64,000 bases of DNA from Kalaharituber pfeilii (Eukaryota; Ascomycota; Pezizomycetes; Pezizales; Pezizaceae), in assembly GCA_015179045.1 (NCBI GenBank), contig WHUZ01000005.1, positions 992,001 through 1,056,000 of the forward strand, written 5' to 3'. Positions within the stretch are counted from its first letter, which is position 1. Each line of letters opens with the position of its first letter. A model generated the notes under the pieces. That model saw only the letters and a program-made list of their open reading frames with translations, made no database searches and was not told the origin of the DNA. Below are positions 48,871 to 57,820 of this stretch, piece after piece. A program made the translations under genes and the position numbers.

Positions 48871-49969
48871 GCAACCAACTAGTAATAGTGGAAGTCATAA
48901 TTTATTTATGGTAAAGTAAATGAAACATTAGTACATTTCCTGCTGCTTGGGAACAACGCCCATTGGCTATATTCCGCCCTGAAATGTAAGGCAAGGTACT
49001 TTATCACATTACATTTCTGAAAAATCTACAGCACGAAATAGTCCCGTTACTTTTGGAAATACATTTACTTTACCATAGATTTGCTTCGAACCGCCCCACT
49101 CAATGCAACTCCACACCGCACCGCACCGCACCGTGAACATCATCAATCCATATCAGAATCCTGCAAATAAACCTCCATAATTCACAAAACTCTTATTCTG
49201 CTATGGCATCTCAGCGTAACCCGCTTAAAACTTGGGCGAAGGAGCGACTAGTCGCTTGGATGGAGGATAACCAAGAGGCAAGCAAGTGACTTGGCATAAA
49301 GACCAAGAGTTTGCTGCAGATGATCATATTACGGTCAAAAAGATAGGAGAAAAAATGAATAATGTAAAGAGGTCATGGAGGGAGTGTAAGGCCCTACGAG
49401 AGAGATCTGGATGGGGTCTAACTGCAGAAGATAATGAAGAGTCTATCAATGCTTTCATTGAAAAGAAGTGCCCTTGATTCTGGCGTCTGGACGCCATATG
49501 GGGATCACGACCAAATGCTATGGTAGTGGCCAGCCGCCAGCCGCGAGTCCGTCACCGTAAAGTCCTGCCTTCCAGCAGAGTTTTTGCCACGGTTGAGATA
49601 TCGATTAGCTGCAATATGATCACTCCTGTCTACTAGCTCCTGAAACTCCTCTAAGTCCTCCTCTTCTTCCTCTGAACTGTACTCTGAGTCAAACTCCGAA
49701 TCAAAATCATACCCCATTGCTGTCATCAAAACATCGATTTCAGCATCTATTTTCTTCTGTAATGATGCTTTTGGCTTATACGAGGTATTGCGATGTAATT
49801 GTGTTGATATGCGGGGTAACGGTGAATGAGGCTACAATTACAAGCTGTAGCTTTTTTGCATTTGGACCGGTCATCAATTGCCGGTTAGACGTACAGGGAT
49901 ATGAAATGTAATAATGTTTCATTTACTTTACCATAGATAATTGATGACTACCACTGATATTATGGTAAC
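48871..49969. mobile_element. TIR element (about 1.1 kb) carrying a Myb/SANT-like relic
   Basis: Inverted ends of about 55 bp: left AGTGGAAGTCATAATTTATT then TATGGTAAAGTAAATGAAAC (48887 on); right is the reverse complement ending near 49955, with a few mismatches. Matching extends outward to GCAACCA/GTTACCA next to TA dinucleotides at 48869-48870 and 49970-49971, a possible TA target duplication. A third, internal inverted copy of CTATGGTAAAGTAAATG lies at 49061-49078. It contains a broken ORF but no transposase. Confidence 0.7.
49204..49560 (+). pseudogene. Myb/SANT-like DNA-binding protein relic
   Basis: ATG at 49204 opens a frame reading NPLKTWAKERLVAWMEDNQE, then a frame break near 49285, then an open frame (VTWHKDQEFAADDHITVKKI, with RSWRECKALRERSGWGLTAE further on) up to CP, a TGA at 49476-49478, and FWRLDAIWGSRPNAM in the same frame. 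In transposon-linked Myb/SANT-like proteins a Trp is usual where the stop stands (CPWFxRL...), so the stop looks like a TGG-to-TGA change. The acidic frame on the opposite strand (49505-49729) overlaps it and is not called. The trihelix/SANT-type fold is inferred from the W spacing. Confidence 0.55.
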
Positions 49970-50415
49970 TAATTACAATTGACCCTAGATAGCTTTTTTT
50001 TGCGTCCGTAATCTTGTCAAGAAATCACCATTAAACCCTACAGATCGCCAGCTGTATTCTTAAACACAAGAACCAAAAACTAAAACAGATACAGATCGTC
50101 AATCTTGGACCAACATTCCATAACAAAGTATAAGGACGGTTAGCACTTAACATATGACTAATGGGACGCCAAAGTATAAAAGTGGAGAGAGAGTAGTCGG
50201 GAGTTTTTTCTTCCTTGCGCCTGTGGAGAATAAAACAATGGAAAAATTACAAAATCAGTCCTATTATACCATCTATTTAGCTGGACTTGGAACGTTCAGA
50301 GGCCCTTGACACCCGCAGACTTTTTATTCAGCGGATGGATAAGACTTTGCCTCCCTTATCTCCAACAGATAGTACCATCCTCTTTCCGCGCGCTCTGAAG
50401 GGATAGTGTCAATAT

Positions 50416-51777
50416 TTACATGATGATAGCGGGTGCTATATGAAACGGTTAGTTATGTCTCAAATTATGTGTATGCGATGAAGCTTACTATCGATGTTTG
50501 ACTTGATTGTCTTATGAGGCAACACACAGCCTCCGTTGACATAAATCTCGTCAGCAATAGTCACGTCGTCCCCTAAGACAGTGACATTCTCTAAACGTGC
50601 CCATCGTCCAACCGTAGAGTTCCATCCAATAATTGTAGACTTAACCCAAGCATGGTCCTTTACGCGAGCCCCAGCCAAGATGACGGAACGCTGCAATCGG
50701 ACACCATCTCCAATGACAACGTTAGGGCCAATTGTGACATTTGGTCCGATTCTACAGTTCTTCCCAATCTTGGCTGATGGATCAATCAAGACATTGCCTC
50801 CATGGACAAATGGTTCCGTGGATGGCGTGAGTAACTTAGAACCTTTCTTCGCAAGGGAGGACAGGTAGAGACAAGTTCCGGTCAAGAAATCCTTAGGTTG
50901 GCCCACATCCATCCAGAAACCCTCTAAATCGAATGAGTGCAACTCTCCATCCTTGACCATAGCAGGGAATGTCTCCTGCTCTATCGACGTTGGGCGGAGC
51001 TCAATCCTGCTCAACACAGTTGGATTGAGGATGTAAATACCAGCGTTAATTCTGTTACCGACAAATTCAACTGGCTTCTCGACGAATCGGTCGATACGGG
51101 AAGCATGCCCCTTTTGGTGGACAACGACGCCGTATTTCGAAGGCTCCTCAACTTTGGTAACAACGATGGTACCTTCTTGACTGTGGGCCTTGTGGAACTG
51201 GGCCAATTTCTGGAATGGGTATTCGCATATGACATCGGAGTTCAGGACAAAGAAAGGAGAATCATCCTTTCCAAGAACATCTTCAGCAAGCTTCAATGGC
51301 CCGGCTGTTCCTAATGGTTCTGATTCGATAGAAAATGTGATTTTGACACCATATTGTTCTTCGTACTGGACAGACTGTCAGTCCAGGCCATAAAATATTC
51401 ATAGAGTGTGTGATAGTAAATCACCTTCTTCAGAACACTGATCATTACATCGGGCCTGTAGTTGACAGCAAGCACAATATCTGTGACGCCAGCAGCAGCC
51501 AACGATTCGACTTGGTGCAGAATCATAGGCCGGTTGCCGAATTCGACAAGAGGCTTAGGGAGGGTAAGCGTCTAGTTATCGCAAGACTGTCAGTGCTTTC
51601 GCTCAAAGTAGTATTCTGGCATTGAAAGGGCCATCTAGAAGGAGAACTGTATGCAACAGCACTGACCAAGGGGCGAAGACGTGTCCCAAAACCACCAACG
51701 AGAATAAGAGCTGTTAATTGAGAAGCTAGTTAGCTAACCGTGGATCTCAACAGCGCAATGACATAGCTACCCTTCAT
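50416..51777 (-). CDS. PSA1: Mannose-1-phosphate guanylyltransferase (GDP-mannose pyrophosphorylase)
   Basis: Makes GDP-mannose from GTP and mannose-1-phosphate in the cytosol; GDP-mannose feeds N- and O-glycosylation, GPI anchors and wall mannan. Five exons: 51777-51771, 51710-51667, 51571-51425, 51365-50489 and 50435-50416, totalling 364 residues, exactly the family length. The first coding exon is only ATGAAGG; exon 2 supplies [14 protein letters not shown], and exon 3 continues [16 protein letters not shown]. Further marks: [14 protein letters not shown], the [19 protein letters not shown] core, and a C-terminal left-handed beta-helix of hexapeptide repeats ([16 protein letters not shown]). 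The last exon adds TPAIIM after SNID, matching the conserved PAIIM end. The upstream side faces a broken Crinkler-like gene about 1 kb away. Confidence 0.97.
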
Positions 51778-52827
51778 GATGAAAATATATTTACGTGGTC
51801 AGGAGGACTGACAGATGAGTCACTTTGAGATGGGAGAGCGTGAGAAGACAGAGAGTGTAGCGAGCGGAACGCACAAAGGCAAAGAAAGGGTGAGGTGGTA
51901 AGCGAAGTAGATATTAGGAATTAGTTTAGGGAACCTGAAAAGAAATACGAAGCAATTGAGTTACGAGTGGAGACGGAGTAGCTAAGGGATACACCCTGGG
52001 CTGGAGCATGGAGTTGCTGCGACGAAGTTAGTCGTTCGTGGTACGTGTTCTGTAATTTGAGTAGGGATTGGGCTAATAGGAGGTCACAGTTGGGGGGGGG
52101 TGGCCTCGTACGGTGGGGGGGGCAGCGCCTCAGCATCAGCTGGACAGGCCGACACCTCGCGCGGCGTGCGACCGCAGTTCATTTCGGGTTCTGTCCTCCT
52201 TGCCGGGAGCATAAAATAGGGGAAGCTCTCAAGAGTTTTCTTTGGCGCCCCCCTGCAGAAGGAATAAATTGCTTATGCCAATTGTTCAAGCTTCCCTGTT
52301 GCTGGCCCTGCAGAGCGCCCGTCCAATCACTGTCTATGCATCCCACTGGCATTCCAGCTACCAGTGAGGAGTGCCTTGCATTAACGTCACGTGATAACTT
52401 GCCAAGATATATTCAAACATTCATTTGCTGGAGACATGCATACTGCATTGGCGTACATATTCCCAAGAGGCCCAAATCTTACATAGTCTCCGTATCATTG
52501 CACCACGTGATAGAGTCTGGGGCCAGAGCAGCTAAGATAATTATTAGCACAGGCTTACTAAGAGTCTGGGACCGAGAACATTGAGTTTCCCAATAGGTAG
52601 ACATTCTAGACATTGTGCCTCCATCTCTTGTGTTCAATCTCTCAACCTTCGCCCCCATCTCTTCTGTTCTTCTCACTCATCCCATCTCCCCCCTCCTTCC
52701 TCCCCCTCCTTGCTTCTGCTCCCCACTAGTTTCATCCCATCCCCTTCTAGCAGCCTACTCCATTCACCGAGCGAGCATCCTCCTCCTCCTCTTAACTATT
52801 TGTCCATCAGGCAACCAACAGACCATC
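51778..52827. other. Intergenic: promoter of the GDP-mannose pyrophosphorylase gene and upstream DNA
   Basis: No gene supported. Short G runs at 52092-52100 and 52115-52122. A CT-rich tract (52675-52800) lies before the ATG at 52828 and looks like a former promoter/5' UTR of the Crinkler-like relic. Confidence 0.5.
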
Positions 52828-54700
52828 ATGGCAACTGCAAGTAAAGCTTAGTTTAAGTTCATCAACCCTGAAAGCAGCTGGGACAGAGTGTCACTGGAAG
52901 GAATTGAATATGTGGCCGACCTCAAGTAAGCAATCAAAAAGGAAGTGGCACCTAAATTGGATGCTTATTCTATTATCGACCTCACTACTAGGTGTATTCG
53001 GACATAGCGTATAATGTGCATTAGTACCCCTGTCCGAATACATATTTTACTGGCTAGTATGAGGACACAGACCCTGAAAATGCAGTGGAGCTCGATCCTG
53101 AGGTTGAGCTCCATATAGTTCTCGAGCAAGTTCCTCCCCCGGTTGGGTCCTCCACTAAGAAGACTCAGTTCTTCGTCATTCTTCCACCTCCAGAAGATTT
53201 GTGTTACGGGGTCACCGCGACCATGGGGTGGGCGGCTGGTGGAGCGTGAAAAATGCTAAAAATGCATAAAAATGCGACGCAGACGTCGCAGTCGCATAAA
53301 TGAGTGCTATATGAGCTACGCAGAGGACTAGCGGGCATCGCTAGTCAAGAGTCTTTTTGGCCTGGCGGACGGTAACTCTCTGCGTTTACCGCCTCCGTTA
53401 CAATTTGCCACTCCCGAGAGATCAGCCCATAAAGCTACGGTGCATATTCAAATATGGGAAGGATTTGCGTGATGTAGCTCTTGAATTCCATAAAAGCGAA
53501 ATTTCCTTGAGCAGCTTTGTCGAGAAAGCAAAGAGCTTGTTCATATTTCCGGAAGGCACCGAGGATTCCAATATAACAATCGAATTATAGGATCGGAAGG
53601 ATCAAAAAAAGACTTCCATCCAGGCACAAATAGTATTCTGCAATCAGAAGCTGAGATTGGAACAATGACATTGGTGGTATCAACGCTGCAGCGGCCATTT
53701 CCAGCTGGACTTTTAACAAGCTCAAGGATCAATTTGGGATCATTGCCGATACATAAGCTGGACTGGACACCTTTGAACTAGACATGGAGGACTTCAGCGG
53801 CAATGCAAAGGTTGAGGGGCTTGTTGAAGATATGCTCAACGAGACAATGAAATTGCAGATCATTTGCCCTACTGTGCATTCGGACAAGGAAAGTAGCCAT
53901 TCTCTTTTCGTTTATGAGGTATTGAAGCAAGCCATATATGCATCCGCGTCTGGATCCACATCCGTGTCCGCATCTACATCTGCATCTACTACAATATTGT
54001 TACGGGTTGCAACCGACCGTTTCGCAAACCGTTCCACCAAAAGGTAGAACTACAGGTGACCGCTGGTAGTACGGTCGGGATATATAGGAGTATCCATGCA
54101 TACGGGCTCTTGGTACCGTTCGCGCCCGGTCTTCAGGCATAGCAGGGGTGGGCCGGTCACGTGCACTCGTAGCTCACTGCATCTTAGCCCTGCTCTGGTT
54201 ACGCTCGCATACCGCCATGTCATGCCATCATGACAAATAATCCAATTGCATGTCCAGAAAGAAGTCGCTGGGAAGCTAGGAAGAGGTCCCGTGAACTACG
54301 TTGTTGAGTATTCTGGTCACCTGATTATGGTAGTTGAGGCTAAAAGGAGGGACCTTGACCAGGGGGTTGCTCAGTGTGCAGTTCAACTTGACTGTACTGG
54401 TAACCTCAATAGAAAGAGCAAACGGGAGGATCCGAGGAAACTGGAGGATCTGCTGCTGCCTGAAAGACTATTCAGCTTCATAACCACTAGGAATGTTTGG
54501 ATTCTACTTCACTTGGATTCCAAGCCCACTGGAGAAACCATAATTAACGTTCACCGTAAGGCACCACTGTACGTAACAAACTTGAAGGATAAGTCGAAGT
54601 TACAAGAGGAATTGAGTCGATTATTTGGTTACCTTCTTGCTGTATTTAGCCATGGATGGCAATATACACCAACAAAGAGAATAAAAACGGGTAACAAAGT
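52828..54700 (+). pseudogene. Broken Crinkler-like gene: ubiquitin-like header and PD-(D/E)XK nuclease-like domain
   Basis: From the ATG at 52828 a header-like domain is readable but stopped by TAG (52849) and TAA (52927), both one C-to-T step from Gln codons; it includes LEGIEYVADLK and AIKKEVAPKLDAYSII. After a 46-bp palindromic insertion (52995-53040) the header resumes with DPENAVELDPEVELHIVLEQ. Downstream open pieces at 53357-53590 (YGKDLRDVALEFHKSEISL) and 53784-54047 follow in different frames. At 54246-54690 a piece reads NYVVEYSGHLIMVVEAKRRD then LDQGVAQCAVQLD: the E-x-K and G-x-x-Q features of REase-fold nucleases. Header plus nuclease is the known plan of Crinkler-RHS-type effectors. 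Breaks are described only as seen; the copy looks inactive. Confidence 0.55.
52995..53040 (+). mobile_element. 46-bp palindromic mini-element, copy 1
   Basis: Starts TATTCGGACA and ends TGTCCGAATA, so the 10-bp ends are inverted repeats. CTAG occurs at 52988-52991 and 53054-53057, a possible target duplication around a slightly larger insertion. It interrupts the header of the Crinkler-like relic. Confidence 0.7.
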
Positions 54701-54701
54701 T

Positions 54702-54960
54702 TTTTTTTTTTCCCTTTTCGGGGTCGGCTTTAGATAGTTAATATTTTTTTTTTTTTTCGGGCTGGCTTTCTCTATCTCTCCCCCATATCTTTCTCTCTCT
54801 GTGTTTGGTTAGACTAGATGTTTTTTCTTTTTTTTCTTTTCCAGGCCGGCTTTCTCTATCTTCCCTCATATCCTTCTCTCTATGTGTGGTGAGACTATAC
54901 GTTTTTTTTTTTCCTTCTCTGCATTGGCTTTCTCCATCTCTCTCTCATACCGTATTTCTA
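54702..54960. repeat. About 80-nt tandem repeat, three units plus a truncated one
   Basis: Each unit has a T run, then GGCTGGCTTTCTCTATCT, CATATCTTTCTCTCT and a TGGTTAGACTA/TGGTGAGACTA end. Units begin near 54744, 54821 and 54902, with a partial one at 54702. Confidence 0.8.
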
Positions 54961-55132
54961 GTAGTATATGGCCTAGCCCTTTATTATGTGGAATGGGGAT
55001 ACGTTGTGAGGATATGTTACTGGCTTTTTTGTTATGCTTTCTTTGTTAAAACAACGAAACTCGCCGTCACGTTCACCATGGATCTGAAAATATTCAACAC
55101 CATGTGGCAAAGCTGCAAGGCAAGGATCAGGT

Positions 55133-55684
55133 TTATATTTGATGGATGTGAATGCTAGAGCAGTATTGTACTTGCGGATATGCTTCCGAAAGCCTTCGCC
55201 ATGTTATCAGGCCCATTGAATAATGCATATAGAACAGGAGGTAACTCTTGCAATGGCTGTAGCTAAATATCCCGCTCTTTGCAGCATGCTGTAAATTGAG
55301 TATTGTGAACTGTAGACTTAAGGGAGCCTTCCCCCTTCCAATGTAGAGCTTCACATTGTGAACACTCAATATCCATCGAACCCAAATCCAACACCTGCCA
55401 TTCCGAAGATGCCGATATAATTCTTGTGGAATATCAGCCAGTGGGAGTGATTGATGGGAAAGGAAGGTAGAGTCGACAGGTGCTGTAGTAGAAGATAATT
55501 GAGCCCTTTGGGCAATTCTCTTCGATGATATGCCTAAGAGGATATTAGTATAAGATGCACCTATGTCGTAGAAATAGAAAGTCAGGTACATACCAAACAT
55601 GTCTGACAGGTCTTCCGAAAAGTGCGGCTGCGACCAGATACAGCGAATTCTGATATTGATTTCACCAGCTGACAACGTATGCAA
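55133..55684 (-). CDS. Hypothetical ORF with a hidden in-frame intron, possibly a fragment
   Basis: Open for 183 codons on the minus strand. About residues 32-52 are likely a retained intron: a GTATGT donor near 55592, a TACTAAT branch site and a CTCTTAG acceptor near 55533. Removing it leaves a coding-like sequence including RIRCIWSQPHFSEDLSDMF before and LADIPQELYRHLRNGRCWIW after. There is no in-frame ATG at the 5' end (it opens on TTG after a stop), so either an upstream exon is missing or it is a fragment. No domain is recognised. Confidence 0.35.
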   Translation of the reverse strand: MHTLSAGEINIRIRCIWSQPHFSEDLSDMFGMYLTFYFYDIGASYTNILLGISSKRIAQRAQLSSTTAPVDSTFLSHQSLPLADIPQELYRHLRNGRCWIWVRWILSVHNVKLYIGRGKAPLSLQFTILNLQHAAKSGIFSYSHCKSYLLFYMHYSMGLITWRRLSEAYPQVQYCSSIHIHQI

Positions 55685-55860
55685 TGTGAAGTATCATGTT
55701 GAAATCGAAGAATGAAGAAAGTGTATGTGGATGGAGAGGAACGAAGGATGGGAAGCAGCAGCTATATGCTACCATTGCCACGATGTTAGTTACTGCCGAG
55801 GATGGTAAGATACTGTTGTTAAACTACAGATTACGAGCTAAAGCGGTGAAAATACCTATG

Positions 55861-55906
55861 TATTCAGACAGGGGTCCTAATGCACATTATGCGCTATGTC
55901 CGAATA
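55861..55906 (-). mobile_element. 46-bp palindromic mini-element, copy 2 (inverted)
   Basis: Reverse-complement copy of 52995-53040 with about four differences: TATTCAGACAGGGGTCCTAA at the start, ATGTCCGAATA at the end. Confidence 0.75.
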
Positions 55907-56805
55907 CTGTACTCGGGGGTGCGGCAAAGTCTGTGGAATTATGCAGAGCCAAGATACTCACGTGGATTCACGTGGTACTTCTGTTGCTATGGGGCCTATG
56001 GAGCCAAGGAAAAGTGGTGTAAAAAAGGACGAAAAGTCTGTGGAAATTTTTGTATGGGAAACCCGCAAAATTTTTCCACAGACTTTTAGGATGATAAAAT
56101 GCTATATACATGGCAACACTAATATATGAGAAAATGCAAAAATTTTGTAAAACGACTCGAAAAAAATATTGCAACCATGAAACGCACTCGAAAAACTCGA
56201 AAAACTCGAAAACTTGAAACTTGTAGGAAGGAGAAAAAAAAAAACTCATACCACAAGTGAAAATCAATAAGGCGTCGCCTCCCCATTAGGTTGTTGCTGA
56301 AAGAGGGGGGATTATGTGTCGTATCCTGTATATACTTGTATGTAAGGAGGAGGTTCTGCTCCTCTCTCCTAACCTACATCATACAAGAAAAGTTCTTAAG
56401 ATTTCCGGCCTTGAGCGAAGGAATCCTCCGACAGTACTGTTCTCGTGCCCAGCGGAGTACTAGTGCTAGCAGAGGACTGTCAACACTAATAGAAAAATCA
56501 TTAAGTTAGCTAACAATGAGATATAGTAGAAGAGCTATCAAACCTACCTATTGAGCTGAAGCTGCTGATAGAGAGCAGTCGGACGTGAGAACAGAAAGCT
56601 ACCGATACCAGGCTCTCATGATCTACTGTTTATTTTCTGTCGTAACCGCGCGCGTTCAATATGCCACTACTTGTTTACTGACTGGTCAGTCTTGACCTAT
56701 CACAGCTGCAACAGAAGTACCACGTGAATCCACGTGAGTACCTTGGCGCTGCATAATTCCACAGACTTACTGGCAACCCCGAGTACATATTTTACTAGCT
56801 AGTAA
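55905..56805. mobile_element. Inverted-repeat element, arms about 80 bp
   Basis: Arm at about 55908-55990 (TACTCGGGGGTGCGGCAAAG, GTCTGTGGAATTATGCAG, ATTCACGTGGTACTTCTGTT) returns inverted at about 56708-56793. The arms are about 90 percent alike and enclose some 720 bp without a transposase. An internal hairpin is at 56032-56087. Confidence 0.65.
56032..56087. repeat. Long hairpin-forming inverted repeat
   Basis: AAAAGTCTGTGGAAATTTTT faces AAAATTTTTCCACAGACTTTT with a loop of about 15 bases. The GTCTGTGGAA core is also part of the flanking arm repeat. Confidence 0.8.
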
Positions 56806-57820
56806 CACAACAACTACTGTACACTCACCCTCGCTAGCCTCGCATCCACCCTCACAGTCTACGAAGTAGCCACATGCTAGTGTACAAGTACGCTACTTCT
56901 CAAGTGAAGTTTACTCCATACAGTAACTTGTTTGCATATCTATTTTTCGGGGTATTCTTTTTTTTTAAGAAATGAGATTTATACAGTGTATATTTACATC
57001 TTACAATTGCAAGAGTCTTTTGAGTAGATTCTGGTGGTCAGTTTCATTTTCTTTCCAGGTATATGATTCTACAGAATCTCAGGTGTGAGGGTTTTTTGAT
57101 GGTTGTGTGGTTACGGTGGTTGCATGTTTGTATGTGTCGAAGAAATTGTATGGTTTCTCATCCAAAAAGTTCGCCAGACTTTTGCTCCGGGTACGTAAGT
57201 GGGAACTGCACGTGAGTACCTTGCGCTGCATAATTCGCCAGACTTTCCGGCACCCCCTAGTACAGCATAAGAAAATCCCTGAGCTCGAGACTGTCGTGAG
57301 GCTTTAGCTGTGACAAGTGCATACTTCGAGAAGGGTTTAACTTTGAGTGACGATAATTAGTGTATGAGGTGGGAATCAGATTTGGCATATAGTATGTTGG
57401 TATTATCATTAAATGTGGTATTAATAACACGTATCATAATTCTCAATTCGTCTTGTACATGGTTTTTCTATGATGTGCAGGTAAAGGAAGTAGTCCTGTC
57501 GTAATCAAGAAAATTGAAACCATTGAAGCATAGCACGCGAACGATGTGATACCTGATCAGCACAAGTCCACATTTCTCTATCTCTAGACTCTATCCCCTT
57601 GTAGCCAAATGTTTAAAGATACAAGTACAGTACAAATAACTATCGTAGCGGCTGGGCAAGAGATTAATAACTATCTATATATATACATAGTGGTATATCC
57701 CTGCTCACAACTTATGCTGCGCAAACTGTATATACCCGCTGATGCTCCAACCCTTCAATATGTATGCATTCAGCCAATGCAATTAGAGCAGTATAAACAA
57801 CATACAAATACATCAATTTC
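56806..57820. other. Intergenic, no supported gene
   Basis: Besides the 57203-57265 repeat copy, only short open frames without recognisable content. Confidence 0.5.
57203..57265. repeat. Third copy of the arm repeat
   Basis: GCACGTGAGTACCTTGCGCT GCATAATTCG and CCAGACTTTCCGGCACCCC match the right arm of the 55.9-56.8 kb element in the same orientation, with small changes. Confidence 0.7.

Noticed and set aside
49505..49729. Minus-strand acidic ORF (EEEEEDLEEF)
   Set aside because: Overlaps the Myb/SANT relic on the other strand; the acidic run is the complement of a CT-rich tract. Low complexity alone does not support a gene.
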